Origin: Sipunculus nudus
Lineage: Eukaryota; Annelida; Sipuncula; Golfingiida; Sipunculidae
DNA: 64,000 nucleotides
Assembly (NCBI GenBank): GCA_026874595.1
Contig: CM049307.1
Span: forward strand, 43,096,362-43,160,361
Direction of reading: 5' to 3'
Within the stretch, counting starts at the first letter, position 1. Each line of letters begins with the position of its first letter. Below the pieces are notes generated by a model, which ran no database searches, was not told the origin of the DNA, and saw only the letters and a list, made by a program, of their open reading frames with translations. The position numbers and the translations under genes were made by a program. Positions 11,997 to 24,139 of this stretch are shown here, one piece after another.

Positions 11997-14900
11997 ATGG
12001 CAGCAAGAGGAGCCAGTGAGTATCTGTGTGATGAATGCCAGCTACCTCACACATTTGACAGCACAAATCAAAGAACTGTTCCATAGCACAACAACTATCT
12101 CAATGGCATATTAACATTGCAGGGGTAACACATAACACCTACAGGGCTTGATACTACAAAATCATAGCCCTTTCCCTGGTCTTGGTCGGCATTTAATGCA
12201 AGAGAGGATCCTGCCAAATTACTCTTTTTTTCTTTTATTCTTAAGATAATGTTCGCCCTTTAATGACTGACTGGGAAGGAGGGAGATCGATTTATGAACA
12301 TTTATGCACTATATGAGGTGTGGGAAGGAGTTGGTTATGGCTGAAAAAAGTATTGGTGTCTAAATGTCTACGTGGTTAACGTGTAGTTATCTCTAGTTCA
12401 GATGTATGCCTTCTGCATCTGTGTCTCCATCTGGTAGCAAACTTGTAATATGAAAGAGAATCAATTATACATATAACATGCAATTGTGAAGCTCTTCACA
12501 GGGTCTCGAACTAGACCCAGTTGTGGCTCTGTTGTAAACACAAGAGCCACAGGTCCCTGCCTTCATTTTTCTGGTGGACAGGAGCGTATGCAGGTGAAGA
12601 CATTGTACCCACTTTGGGTACATTTAGTCTATGGTTAAGCCCCGGGTGATTGGCTGGTGATATTTTTCAGGCTAGCCGTGTGCACTGCTCATGTTACATC
12701 ATCACTACTGGCGCACCCAGCTGAAATGTGATACATGCGCCTGGCCAGCTGAAACAATCCAGTGTATTACCTTGGTAACAACTGTAGGCAGTGGTCATAT
12801 GTATCCAGTGGACTAGTTACCGGACACTCGCACCATGCCACCAGTGATGATGTAACACATGCATGTACACTGCTGCTCGAACCAACAACTGTGTGTTAAC
12901 AAGTCCTATGCGCTACCATCTGCGCCATGCGAGACTAGTTAGGAATGAGTGGTCAAGTGGGAATATTTAAATCTACTTTTGTGTGGAAGATCAGAGGTAC
13001 TAAATGATGTACAACGTCAGTGTTGGGACGATATGGGTGTTTGATATCATGATGAATATTCAAATTTTATCACGATATACCGTGATATCGCGATATTTTA
13101 ATTATATTTAATGGCATTAATAAGCCATCAATAATGATATTTTTAACAACCACCTTTAAAGTCTTGACTTTATACAAGGGGTTAAGTATTAATATCATTT
13201 ATACCTATTTTGCCAGTACTACAGAATGACTCATTAAATGATGTAAGTTGCATGAAGGTCCTGCAGGTGTGCAAGCTTGAGGCGCGCGAAGTCCTGCCCC
13301 CATCGTCGAATCACCCTAGTCAGAACTAAATGAGAATCCCGGCGAATTTTCGGAGAGCGTGTCATAAAAATCATGGCTAAATATACCATCCCAATTGTAT
13401 ATGGCAAAATATGCAACCCGTATGGAATGTTTAATTCAGTGGTGACACTTTTATGTTGACATTTTCGTTCCATGCAATAAAAGCATAAATATATGTATTT
13501 ATTGCTCTTTCATTATAATGTTATTTTCTCCTGGAATTCTCAAGCTTTTGTCCTCTCTGATTCATCCTGCTACTATCAGACATTTCCGACTAATCCCGAA
13601 GTCTGTTAGCACACGGTTCCACCCTTACGCGTGTATTCAAATACATCATAACATGTGGTTTATAAAAATAAATGTGATTCTTTGAAATAAATTTATTTTG
13701 AACTTCAAGGGCTTGCTTGTGAACCAAAATCGTGAACAAAAATTGAGATCATGATATCGCGATAATAGGAAAGTTGACGGTATGATAACCGTAGCTGTCA
13801 GATATCGTAATAATACCGTATACCGGTAACCGTCCCAACCCTATACAACGTGATGATTGTTAGTGCGTGTATAAGAATTGGTCGTAATTGGTAAAATGAG
13901 GAGAATTTTTTGTTATTAAAATGTTAAGCATATGCAATGTCCGAAGCACCCAGACATTGCAAAAGCTTAAATAAAATTAACCCTCAGCCGTTTGTTAACT
14001 GCCTGCCACTATAGCATACTCAGTCTGGCACTTAGCGTGGAAAAGGTAAAGTCACTGGTTTATTTGTAAACCCAAACCCATGAAATACACCAAATATTAG
14101 TAAGAGAGCAACGATCCAATTGTACATCAAATGCCTGGGGGGTACAAGACAACAGATGTGAATGATGTAGATGGTACATGCACATAAACCAAGTGGTGTA
14201 AAAAAGTACAGGGAGGAATCTTTACGGATATGAGCATTTAGAATCGTGGGAAGAAAGGTAAAATTGTACATTATTACAGAGTAAGAGATACATGAGACAG
14301 ATTTAGAATACAATTACCCTACAAAGGAGTAAGTTAATCTATTATTGGAACATTTATATTGATAGTCATGAATCATAGTATGACATTAACTACTAGTCTA
14401 AAGACCTAATACAGGTCCAGTTTTTCAGTAGTTGCCTGGTAATGTAACCCTTATCATGATACCAAAACAACTACCGTAAAAGTCGTTGCAGAAGTCGCGA
14501 CTTGTACTAGGAAATCGAATTCTAAAAACTAGAATTTTCTAGCAAAGTCGGGGTGCGACTTGTAATACGTACTTATCCCGTTTCTGTCAGCTTTCCCGGT
14601 ACATGGAACGACGTTAGTTGAGCGATAATCGGCAATACCTTTAATCAGTGCTTTGTGAAACGTCTTTCCCCAATAATTTACACTTTCAACCATCTCTTAT
14701 GCTTTATATTTTGTGAACTGACGAAATTTTCATTTTATTAACATTAAATGCAAATTTTAAATTTGCCCAGTTCAGGACCTACCCGTTCTGACAAGTCGTC
14801 ATTCAAGTGACACTTCCTAATCTGCGTTACTATTATATCATGAGTCAATTTGACGCATATGCCAGTCTGCCGCTCTTTGATGTACATTTTCTTTCCGTTT

Positions 14901-17900
14901 AACTATATGGGTATGCTTTCCATAATGAAAAACTCGCGGTTCCATATCCGTTTATGCATGTTAAGTTGCGTCACATTCAAGCTTGATCCACTACACATAC
15001 GTCGTGAATTCTTTTGCCTGCCCAGTTGATCGCTGAATACCAGCTGACCTTTGAAGCCGTGTAGCGGAAGTTCAAGCCCCGGGTCACCCGTGCAATGACC
15101 TTTACATCCCCATGTCAACTAAGCCTTCCGTGACTGATATCCACAATTATAAACTCTCATATTAAGAACCATTAGGTCACTGTCACCATCTCGTGGTTCT
15201 CAAGCGTTTTGGATAACAATGTTATAACGTTTCACGTGAGCTACAAATATACAATTTGCTTCGAGTGTTACCCGTGTCTCTTTCAGGACGATCGTATGCC
15301 CAACAATATGGCGGCAAGCATGCATTACGGTCAATCGTGCGTTGACGTATTCGTGATTTTTTAATGAAGACACATTAATCAATACAATGAAATAACAAAC
15401 ACCATTTAGTTATATGTTTTATTTACTTAAAATGCCACATACGCACCTAAATTCTACGGGAACCGGCACCGTTTGGTGTCATGACGGATCTGGTTCAACA
15501 CGGCTGAGTTTGCCATACATCCAAGCCACTTGAATATAATCACTGATAACGATGGGAATTGGGTTTTCCAGATATTATCAAAGAAAAATAAATCATTAGC
15601 CCCAGTAAATATAATATCTGTAAATTCAATTATGTTTATTTTACGTTAACTGACCGGTCAATAAAGCGTTCATTATCCCGCTGTTGACTGACATATATTT
15701 CAGTGATTTCAGTAATACCTCGCATGTGCCGCGCCTAGATGGTAAGTTGTAACACTAAATTGAAGGGTTACTAAATTCAGTTTTAGAGCCCATTTAAGAA
15801 ATTAGGTGAATAAATTCAAACTGATTTATTATTTCCATCTTTCAGTTGTCTTAAGTCAGTTCAAATCATGCCCAATTCGACGGATTGGGACTCGTCACGC
15901 GTACGCAAACTAATCATAGTCTAATGAATCCACCCTACGTTTGACGATCTTTAACAATTTAAAGAGTTGCTCGATTGTGATAGTATTTTGCCTCAGACTT
16001 TTAGTTTATTGATACAGTCATTAAACTTGATATTTGCATTCTAAAGTTACTTAACCTAGTAAGAAACGGCAACAATGACATCGTTTCACAGCACAAAATG
16101 TTATCCGACGCAGCTGACTTTGGCACTGTACAAATCTTACCTGACAATTGAACCCCGACTTTATATGTTAAGATTCTGTTGTTATTCCTTAAATATAAGC
16201 ATTGTATTAAAGCTGTCCAATTATTTTTACGTTTAAATGGTTTATCTAGTTTATAAACCACAAAAGTACTACGGGGACATTGGTTGTAGTCTTGCATCGT
16301 AAGGAATGATACTCAAATTCCAAAAGTATCAGGTGGTTGGGACGCCTCCGAAGTCTTGGTGCGACCTATGTTATGGACTTTTCCTGAAACTAAACTTGAA
16401 CGGCTATTCCCCAGGGGGATCCTTAAAGTCAGGGTGCGACTTGTAATAAGGATGCGACTTCTGCAACGACTTTTACGGTATTATGGATGGTATCATCAAT
16501 TCATGGGTAATGGGTTATTTTAGCTTTCACAAAAGTGGTGTGGGAAAATTCATAAAGATCTATCTTAGACGTTTTTATAATTTTCAGATGAGTGTTTTTA
16601 AGTGTTTTTCTTTGTAAAATAAAATATATATTATCAAATGGTGAAATCCAGAAACTTAAATAGCTTTGTTTTATCTGCAGATCAAGGAATATCGCTGATC
16701 AGACGGGCATGTCATGAGGCTCCAGACTTGGTGGCCTCAGTGTCCTTTGGAATCTTGGGTAAGTCAATTAAATTAGATGCCTTATAATAATGCGATGGTT
16801 TTGTCACAGTTCCTCTGGTTTTGCATTATTTTTAGTGGTCAGAATTGGTTTTTAAATTATATTCAATGATTGAAAGAAAACAAAAGACCAATGCTTGATC
16901 AGTCATTTATCTGCCTTCAGTATTACTGTGAAATTTGCTTTATTGGACTGTACCTAAAATATTGATCAAGTAAATTTGTTCTGATTTGTACATTATGCTG
17001 AAAGGTCAAGGAAATGACCCAGTTGTCGACACTTTTTCGCTGCACGAGGTTAAGTTTGAATGCTGTCGCATTACAGTCTTTCATATTTCTCTGACTGGAT
17101 GAGAATATTTGTATCTGCCAAAACAGTGTTTTGCGGATACTATGTTTTCAGTCGGACGCCGTTGCCGCTGCCACTTGGGTTTCTTGAGAACTCCTCCGTA
17201 ACCACTGGGCAGCATTTTTTAAAATTCAGAATTATGATCGGGTCACATGTGAACTGCTGCGCTCTCATTTTTGTTGACCTCTGACCTTTCTTTCCTGCCC
17301 AGCGTCCATTTATGTGTCTGTTTCCACACATAAACCCACATATCTCGGGAACCATTTGACCGATCAGGCTAAAAATTTTGCACAAATGTAGCCCTTGGAA
17401 AGCTTTATAACATACACTAACATGCACAGGGTCCATCTGTTCATCTGCCTTGGGATAAAATCACTCATATCTCGGCAGTGGTTTGACCTATCCACCTGAA
17501 ATTTTGCAGGTTTATACATCCTTGACAGCTTTCTTGATTTTATGACAGGTGGCGCCACCTACATTCATGTTAAAGCTGCAGACATCCAAGCTCATATTTC
17601 GGGAACCGTCAGACCGATTCGGCCAAAGTTTTACATGTGTATAGATCTCCCATAGCTCTTTATCATACGCAAAACTGGTGGTGCCACCTGCAACCATTTT
17701 TGCACAGGGTCCATCTGTTCATCTGCCTTGGGATAAAATCACTCACATCTCGGCAGTGGTTTGACTTATCCACCTGAAATTTTGCAGGTTAATACATCCT
17801 GGACAGCTTTCTAGATTTTGTGGTGGTTGCACAACCTACATACATATTTCGGCTGCAGACATCCATGCTAATATGCAACACACACCACTCTATTTCCCTT

Positions 17901-19740
17901 GCCACACAATCCATACCTCACTCACCTGTCCCACTCTGATTTCGGCGGATACACATGGTCGCTTGTCGACTACCCGTATTCTAGTTTATGGTTAATATGA
18001 ATATTTTTGTTTGCACATATACACAATAGTAATGATTCCTTATAATATATTTGGTTCGCTGATTGGTAAAAAAACAAATAGTGTACTTCACAATCAATTT
18101 GAAGTACATGTATGTATGTGATTGTCAAATGATTGCAAGAGAAACCGGAAGGTGGGACCTAATTATAATAATTTATGGGTTATAGCCAAATGGATATGGC
18201 AGACTTTACTTTAGATAAAATGTCATAGCTTTCCAGAATGTTCAAATGATAAGTAACTAACTGTTCTTGGTATCTAAATTAATAAGAACAGTGTAATAAT
18301 AAGGGATCCAGCGGGATGTATGAATTTGGTATATCTTAATGCAATTTTTTCGTTTCAGGTGTGTTCCTAACAGGGTATGCCCTAAACAAACACTCAAAAA
18401 ACAAGGAAAGAAGTAATATGTATCGCTACAATTATACAGGTAATTCTTATAATACAGTGAAACCTAGTTGTGTCGAACTCGCTTAAGTCAAATACCTCAG
18501 TTATGTCAAAGTTAAAGGCTCGATATTCTGGACCACTCTAGTTAAATTATAACCAAATAAAACCCGCTTGTGTCGAACTTTGGATGTGTCGAAGTTTTCT
18601 GAGGGTCCCTTCGACACAACCAGGTTCCACTGTATATACTTATGATATATACTTAAGTGTCACCCTCTGTAATGAATATTATTATCTTGCAACTTCATTG
18701 CGCAAGGGATATAGTACACCTCCTTTCATGCTTCCGTCTGTCTGTTTGGAATTAGCTTGTGGATCGATTTCAAGCCAAACTGTTTGACCAAAACCTTTCA
18801 TCTTGCACATTTGGCTCACCCACCCATAGATGAAGAACCTTTTTGATTTCAGGTCACAGGGTCAAAGGTCACAGCCACAGAACCCACTTCCTGAAAAAGC
18901 TTTTGGACCCATTTTAAGCCAAACCGTTTGAATAAAACTTTTCATCTTGCAAATATGGCTCAGCTACCCATGGATAAAGAACCCACCAATTTTGAGGTCA
19001 AAGGTCATGGCTACAGGGCCAACCTCTTGTAAAAGCGTGTGGACCAATTTAAAGCCAAACAGTTTAACCAAAACCGTTTTATCTTGCAAATATGGCTCAC
19101 CCATTCTATGGATGAAGAGCCCTACTCATTTTGAGGTGACAGTCAAAGGTCACAGTCACAGGGCCAATTTCTTGATAAGATTATGGACCAAGTTTAAGCC
19201 AAACCTTTTGACCAAAACGTTTTGATCTTGCTCATATGGCTCATCCACCCATGGATGAAGAACCCTATAAGTTTTCAGGTCACAGTATTAAAGGTCATGG
19301 CCACAGGGCTGACTTCTTGATAAAGCTTGTGGACCCATTTTAGGCCAAACCGTTTGACCAGCACCTGTCATCTCACTAATGTGGTGCATTCACCCATGGA
19401 TGAAGAACCCTATTTAGTTTTAGGTCACAGGACCAAAGGTCAAAGGGAGAGAGCTGTCCTCCTCATTTTACACTGTGTAATAGTACTAATACACCCATTC
19501 TAAATATGCCCCATGCGAGGGGAAGCTCTGCTTTGTGGTGCCCTTGTTATTATTATTACTTCTTGGTGATTTATCAAGATATGTGCAAGAGTTGTATATT
19601 CTCATTGACTTTAGTTCATTTATGCCGATTTTATGCATTTGTAGTCTACTAAGTCCAGATTATTTTTCTGTTTAGATTAGATATCTATGGGCAGATTTAC
19701 TAGATGGTAAGGGACTTCAGACCGTCCAAGCTATAAGAAG

Positions 19741-19816
<76 letters not shown>

Positions 19817-20030
19817 TGTACTTCATTCTAGAGGAAGTATTCTTTAAACTAATACACTTATAATTTATTTAAATTAATATTAATTTCTAGAATTAATGCA
19901 GTGAAAGTTACTAAATTCAAATATATTGAAAATTACTGATAGCTTACATGTCATTTTGATCTTATCCCATACAGTGATGAGAGCAGAAGATGTGGATGAC
20001 CCAAAGAAGCTGGGAACAATTTACAATTAG
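11997..20030 (+). CDS. Small single-span mitochondrial protein, NDUFA3-like complex I subunit, 4 coding exons
   Basis: I assembled this from splice sites: exons 11997-12015 (donor GTGAGT), 16681-16758 (donor GTAAGT), 18359-18439 (donor GTAATT) and 19975-20030 (stop TAG). All junctions are phase 1 and the sum is 234 nt, or 77 residues. The protein begins MAARGANQGIS, has one hydrophobic span at about residues 23-43 (LVASVSFGILGVFLTGY) after HEAP, and then a polar tail with YRYNYTVMRAEDVDD. Start, size, the acidic residue plus proline before the span, and a Tyr-Asn-Tyr/Asp-Asp tail recall NDUFA3 (B9), an accessory subunit in the membrane arm of respiratory complex I. The family call is by eye and could be wrong; another one-span mitochondrial microprotein is possible. 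The exon structure itself is well supported. AATAAA lies at 20221-20226. Confidence 0.72.
12640..12935 (-). mobile_element. tRNA-Asn-derived SINE or decayed tRNA
   Basis: On the minus strand, 12935-12871 reads like tRNA-Asn: GGCGCAGATGGTAGCGC (box A and D arm), then CTTGTTAAC at the anticodon loop (GTT), then GGTTCGAGCAG (box B). The acceptor stem does not pair, so it is not a functional tRNA. Downstream sequence to about 12,640 contains two copies of GATGATGTAAC and probably forms the SINE body. Confidence 0.5.
13018..13843. mobile_element. Non-autonomous hAT element with 8-bp target duplication
   Basis: The element starts CAGTGTTGGGACG and ends, on the other strand, TAGGGTTGGGACG. The 8-bp sequence tacaacgt directly abuts both ends (13010-13017 and 13844-13851). 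Subterminal arms share CGCGATAT/CATGATATC motifs. No transposase ORF is present in 826 bp. It lies in intron 1 of the NDUFA3-like gene. Confidence 0.85.
14474..16478. mobile_element. TA-flanked 2.0-kb inverted-repeat DNA transposon, non-autonomous
   Basis: Both ends carry the same 25-bp perfect inverted repeat beginning CCGTAAAAGTCGTTGCAG, flanked by TA on each side (14472-14473 and 16479-16480). A second motif, GTGCGACTTGTAATA, recurs inside each arm. No transposase reading frame survives. The TA duplication suggests the Tc1/mariner/pogo side of the DNA transposons, but the family is unassigned. Confidence 0.8.
17290..17890. repeat. Tandem repeat, about 277-bp unit, intron 2 of the NDUFA3-like gene
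   Basis: The block starting ACAGGGTCCATCTGTTCATC occurs at about 17,427 and again at about 17,704, with the same following text (CTCGGCAGTGGTTTGAC). A partial, more diverged unit precedes it. Sub-motifs such as TCTCGGGAACC recur within the unit. Confidence 0.8.
18455..18632. mobile_element. pogo-like MITE, 178 bp
   Basis: It starts CAGTGAAACCTAGTTGTGTC and ends, on the other strand, CAGTGGAACCTGGTTGTGTC. TA dinucleotides flank it at 18453-18454 and 18633-18634. CAGTG ends, a TA duplication and the GTGTCGAA motif fit pogo/Tigger-type MITEs. It sits 15 bp inside intron 3, next to the exon 3 donor. Confidence 0.8.
18765..19455. repeat. Minisatellite, about 145-bp unit, about 5 copies
   Basis: Successive units carry AAGCCAAAC.GTTTGACCAAAAC, then ATCTTGCAAATATGGCTCA, ATGGATGAAGAACC and a GGTCA-CAGG-TCAAAGGTCA block. 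Units have drifted by roughly 10-20 percent. The repeated AGGTCA halves resemble nuclear-receptor half-sites but are probably just repeat sequence. Confidence 0.85.
19745..19813. repeat. (TA)n microsatellite in intron 3 of the NDUFA3-like gene
   Basis: About 34 uninterrupted TA units. Confidence 0.95.
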
Positions 20031-20220
20031 TCTGGGGACACTACAGTGACAACTGAGACATCATGTTAGGACAATTTCAAGTGTAACAACCATGTGACCA
20101 AGCCAGAGTAGATTGTTTACTGTATTTAATGAGCTGGTAAACTAGTATGCTGAAAGCACTTACAGTGTTTGCATGGTTTGCTTGAAAATACATTTAAGTA
20201 AAGTCATTGTATAAAATTTT

Positions 20221-20226
20221 AATAAA
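20221..20226 (+). terminator. Polyadenylation signal of the NDUFA3-like gene
   Basis: A canonical AATAAA lies 190 bp after the stop codon, followed by T-rich and GT-containing sequence. This fits the 3' end of a short transcript. Confidence 0.55.
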
Positions 20227-20239
20227 AGTAAAACAAAGT

Positions 20240-21100
20240 TGACAGTCTTTTGTCTCTTTTATTGTAATATATAACAGCTGTGGAAACTTGGTTGGTGCTG
20301 CCGCGTAGTTCAGTATTGAACAGAATATTGTCCATGTATAATACTATAACATTAATACACTCTTTGCTGGACCACAAGTCCTTCCATTGGTTTACAATTA
20401 AATGCACGTTTGTCTTGAGAAGAAGGGGTGGTTGCATAACACAGGTCCCATTGTATATCTGTGATTTGCTTGTGCATTTTATGATAACATTGTGTGTGCT
20501 GAATCACTTCTCCCTCCACTGGTTTATGTCCATGATGGTAAATGTACAACATGAAAACACCACCCCTGAATCATACTCACTAGAGTACGGCCCTTTTGCA
20601 TGCGTGCTTAAAAGTTGCGCTGGTGCAAATAGTGTATCCCTTTTCCATGTACATGAGTGAGCCTTGTGGCAGTTAAGGACAGGAATGCAGTCTGCTTGAA
20701 GCCGCACCTTTTATTATGGCTGCAAATAAAACGCAAAAATTGCTAAGCTGCTTATCCACTAAAATGATTATATATATTTTTGTGTGTGTGCGTGTGTGTC
20801 TAATATCTGATTACCAACTGGGTAGTCAAATCTTCTCGTATATGACCCCCACCTGCATGCCAATACCACATTATACTGTGATATACGTTCCAGCAAATAG
20901 AACAAAAAATTTAAAATGCATGCATGAACACAATTAACTTTACATAACAGATGCATGCAAAGCATATAGCTCATGAGCCAGAGGGATCACTGGTACCAGT
21001 TTTTTTTAAAGATATATATATGTAGATAATAACAGGCCTAATACATCAGGTATAAAGCTTCCATGCTGCACCTATACTTTTCAAGTACGTGTGAAATTTA
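20240..21100. other. Intergenic, no gene seen
   Basis: Several short open frames overlap on both strands, but none has splice context or recognisable residues. A short TG-rich tract is near 20,780. Confidence 0.35.
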
Positions 21101-21720
21101 TATGTACAATGCAAGCACCAAACATAGTATATGCACCAATTACAGCAAAAAAATGATTGTAGGTGGCACCAGTCTTGTGTACAAGAAAGACATGAAAGAT
21201 GTATGGAAATGCAAATTTTTAGGCAATTACATCAAAACTACTCCTTTGCTAGTTGCACAGATGCATTAGCAATTGTAGGTTGTGCCACAAGTCTTGTATA
21301 CAACAAAACTATCTGAGGTGTCACCGTGTGTCGACATGTATAATTTTAGGCTGATATGTCAAATCTCTCCTGAGGAATTAGCAAGAGCAAAATTTATTTA
21401 AGATGGCCCCACCTGTCTTTACACACAACAAATCTATCTGAGATATATATATATGCCCAATTTCAGGCTGATATATCATATCCCTTCTGAAAATAAGCAG
21501 GGACATACACCGTGCAAAAATTGTTGTAAGTGGCGCCACCAGTCTTGTATATGATGAAGCTTTCCGATAAGTATAAATATGCACAATTTCAGGTTGATAT
21601 ATGAAATCCTTCCTGAGAAATAAGCAGGTACATTCACTGTGCAAATGTCATTCTAGGTGGTGATACGTATTATGTACAAGGAAGGTTTAAAGATGTAGGG
21701 ACAGGTCAAAATATCAGAGC
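21100..21720. repeat. Tandem repeat, about 120-bp unit, 4-5 copies
   Basis: Units share TAGGTGGC.CCACCAGTCTTGTAT, then TATGCACAATTTCAGG.TGATATAT and CTGAGAAATAAGCAGG. They are diverged but in register. The same repeat style appears at 40,530-41,580 and 58,747-59,170. Confidence 0.75.
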
Positions 21721-21949
21721 CAATACAACAACCTTCTTTTGAGTTAGGTGCACTTTATTTTTTTTGCAAAATATTTTTTTCAGAAGAATAATGCGGTCCT
21801 CAGTTTTTAATAGGCTTACTATTGGCCTCAAGACCAAATTCAGCATTGATTCTTTTACAATTGAAAGAACCCTAGACTTGGATAATTCTTGTGAAAAATT
21901 AAAGAATCAGCTTAACGGTTTCATCACAAAACAATTTTAAGCTGAAAGA

Positions 21950-22890
21950 GGCTAAAATGACGAGGTTTTGTCCGTAAATACAGGTCCATATGGGAGGCGC
22001 CGCAAAAACTACAATTTTTTCATATACGAGTCCTGAGACCAACATTTACACAAAACTTGGTGATGCTAGTTCCTGTTGTTTCTTATATCGTGATGTCAGT
22101 ATGCTTACTTGGCAAAATGACTAAGTTCAATTTCCTGTAGCTCGGCCAAAATTCATCAAACCCTAACCATTTGAACAAACTTGGGAGAGCTCGTCCCTGG
22201 GATCATTTTTGTAAAATATTGAACAATTTAGCTGAATGATTTTAGAGAAGAAGATTTTCAAAAGTTTTTATCGCCTTTTCCTTGTAAAAATGCAAGTTAA
22301 TGCAGGTGGCGCACAAAAAGCTCAATCCCACAACATTTGAAATGTGACAGATTTTGGATAAAATTTGGGGATGCCAACTCACGCTATTCCTGAGAAATTA
22401 TGGGTTAATGTACCGATAACTGATGACCCTCGTAAAAACAATTGTTGCACTTGGCGCCACCAATACCCCAATTTCAGATATGAGTCATGTAATCCAACAT
22501 TTGCATAAAATTTGGTGATGATAGCCCCAGCCGTTTCTGATATTGTAATTTTAGTATCCTTTTTGGCCAAAAGACTAAAGTTCCACTTTCTGTAACTCGA
22601 TCAAATTAAATTAACTGGAACCATTCGAACAAACTTGATGGAATTGTTTAAGAGATTATTTCTGTGAAGTATTGATCAATTTGGCTGGATAGTTTCGGAG
22701 AAGAAGATTTTGAAAGTTTTTCTTTATAGCTTTTTCCCTATAAAATCTAAGTAAATGCAGATAGCAAAAAAATAAGTAAAAAATAAAAAAAATAGCAAAA
22801 TCTGAAATACTTTTAGATGACTTTTTTTGCATGTTATGGGTTACCGGACGACGGCGGACGGACGACGCTGCGCCATCGCATAAGCTCACA
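21950..22890. repeat. Two diverged ~400-bp repeat units ending in a GACG-rich tail
   Basis: Both units contain AGAGAAGAAGATTTT, a TATTGA.CAATTT.GCTGA block, AATGCAG.T.GC and CTGTA.CTCG. The end (22,850-22,885) is GC-rich with repeated CGGACG and resembles the tail at 59,085-59,150. Confidence 0.65.
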
Positions 22891-23682
22891 GTTTCGCTTA
22901 AAATGCATAATAGCAGTGTGAAAGCGGTAGCAGTCTGTATTAAAATGTACTTGCACCAAAATTGTAATTTTGCGGCACATACTGTAACATATATATTTTA
23001 ACCATCTTATATGTTCCCTATTTTTTAATCAAATTTGGTTGCATATGATAGCTTACATTCATAGCTTTCATCTGATGTGTCATTTATAGATATAGCTTTA
23101 CCATTATCAAAGATATGAATACTTTTCCTCACTATATCCCCATGTAATTTGCATATTTGAGCTAACTTATATAAAACATATAGGACACAACCGATAAGAC
23201 CAGCTTTGAGATGATTTGCTTTTATGAAGTTATTTATGAAGTCAGAGATCTTTTAGTTGGAAAACTGGTCTTGTATCCAACTTAATATTTGCGGTTAGGG
23301 CGTGGTCGCAAAAAGGCGTTATTCTGCCCCCTATTATATCAGTGGACACTTATGCCATTGCCATCAAACTCTAGACAGAAACATTCACGCCTGAATATTT
23401 TCTTGTCGCATTCTCGCGCCCTAATCGAACTCTGATTGGTTAATTTTTCCAATAATTCCATGCTGCTGCTTTCCGGGCTTTCATTTTCCATACAGACTAA
23501 ACCCGGATGTCGCAGGCCAAGTGTCACATGAACACGTTCGCAAGCACGATTTCCCTGCTAGTTGTTTAAATGTATGTTTAATTCACGTCTGTGGTTATTA
23601 AAAGGACGGAGTGACAAGTAAAGACTTGAAGCAGTTTATTCTTATTTGTAAGATTTTTGTATTGGTGCCTATATAACATACG

Positions 23683-23946
23683 ATGCCGTTCAAACTAGGC
23701 CGCTTTTTCAGCACTTTTGGCCAAATTGGCTTACATGTACGAAATATCAAGAGCCGTACTTTCAGTCTGAGAGGGTTATGTTGTTCTACTGAAATATTTC
23801 CATGTGATATTTTTTTTGTTTGTTTTGCCATATCTACTGAATTACCATATAAAATCACAGGAGCCGTAAATGTTCTGTCTACAGTTTGGACGGGTTGCAG
23901 GGGAAAAAAATACAGATACTGCATTTTGCTTTGGTTTCAGGACTAA
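23683..23946 (+). CDS. Unidentified 87-codon ORF with a presequence-like N-terminus
   Basis: The first 35 residues (MPFKLGRFFSTFGQIGLHVR and on) are basic, Ser/Thr-rich and free of acidic residues, as in mitochondrial import presequences. The next part is hydrophobic and Cys-rich and I do not recognise it. Upstream DNA (23,340-23,560) is locally richer in CpG than its neighbours, which could be a promoter. No downstream exons were found, so this may be a first exon, a relic or chance. Confidence 0.22.
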   Translation: MPFKLGRFFSTFGQIGLHVRNIKSRTFSLRGLCCSTEIFPCDIFFVCFAISTELPYKITGAVNVLSTVWTGCRGKKYRYCILLWFQD

Positions 23947-24139
23947 GTGTGAAGCGGAGCTTAAAGTTTTTTATTTTGATTTACCTCTGTAATATAAGTA
24001 AATTTCGGACAGGGGATAGCTTTCTAAAAAATGACACTTACTGTGATGGAAGTTACCAGATGTTTGAACCGTTGGACAAACAGATGATTTTACATAACAT
24101 AAATAGATATCAGTTTGTACAGTATGCATATTAACTGGT

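Noticed and set aside
12871-12935. Functional tRNA-Asn gene
   Set aside because: The acceptor stem does not pair and the T arm is imperfect; it is better explained as a SINE head or tRNA relic.
18765-19455. Cluster of nuclear-receptor half-sites as an enhancer
   Set aside because: The AGGTCA strings are part of a drifting minisatellite and show no sign of site-specific conservation.
20280-20660. 126-codon plus-strand ORF beyond the NDUFA3-like gene
   Set aside because: Overlapped by several opposing ORFs, low-complexity composition and no known motif; probably chance.
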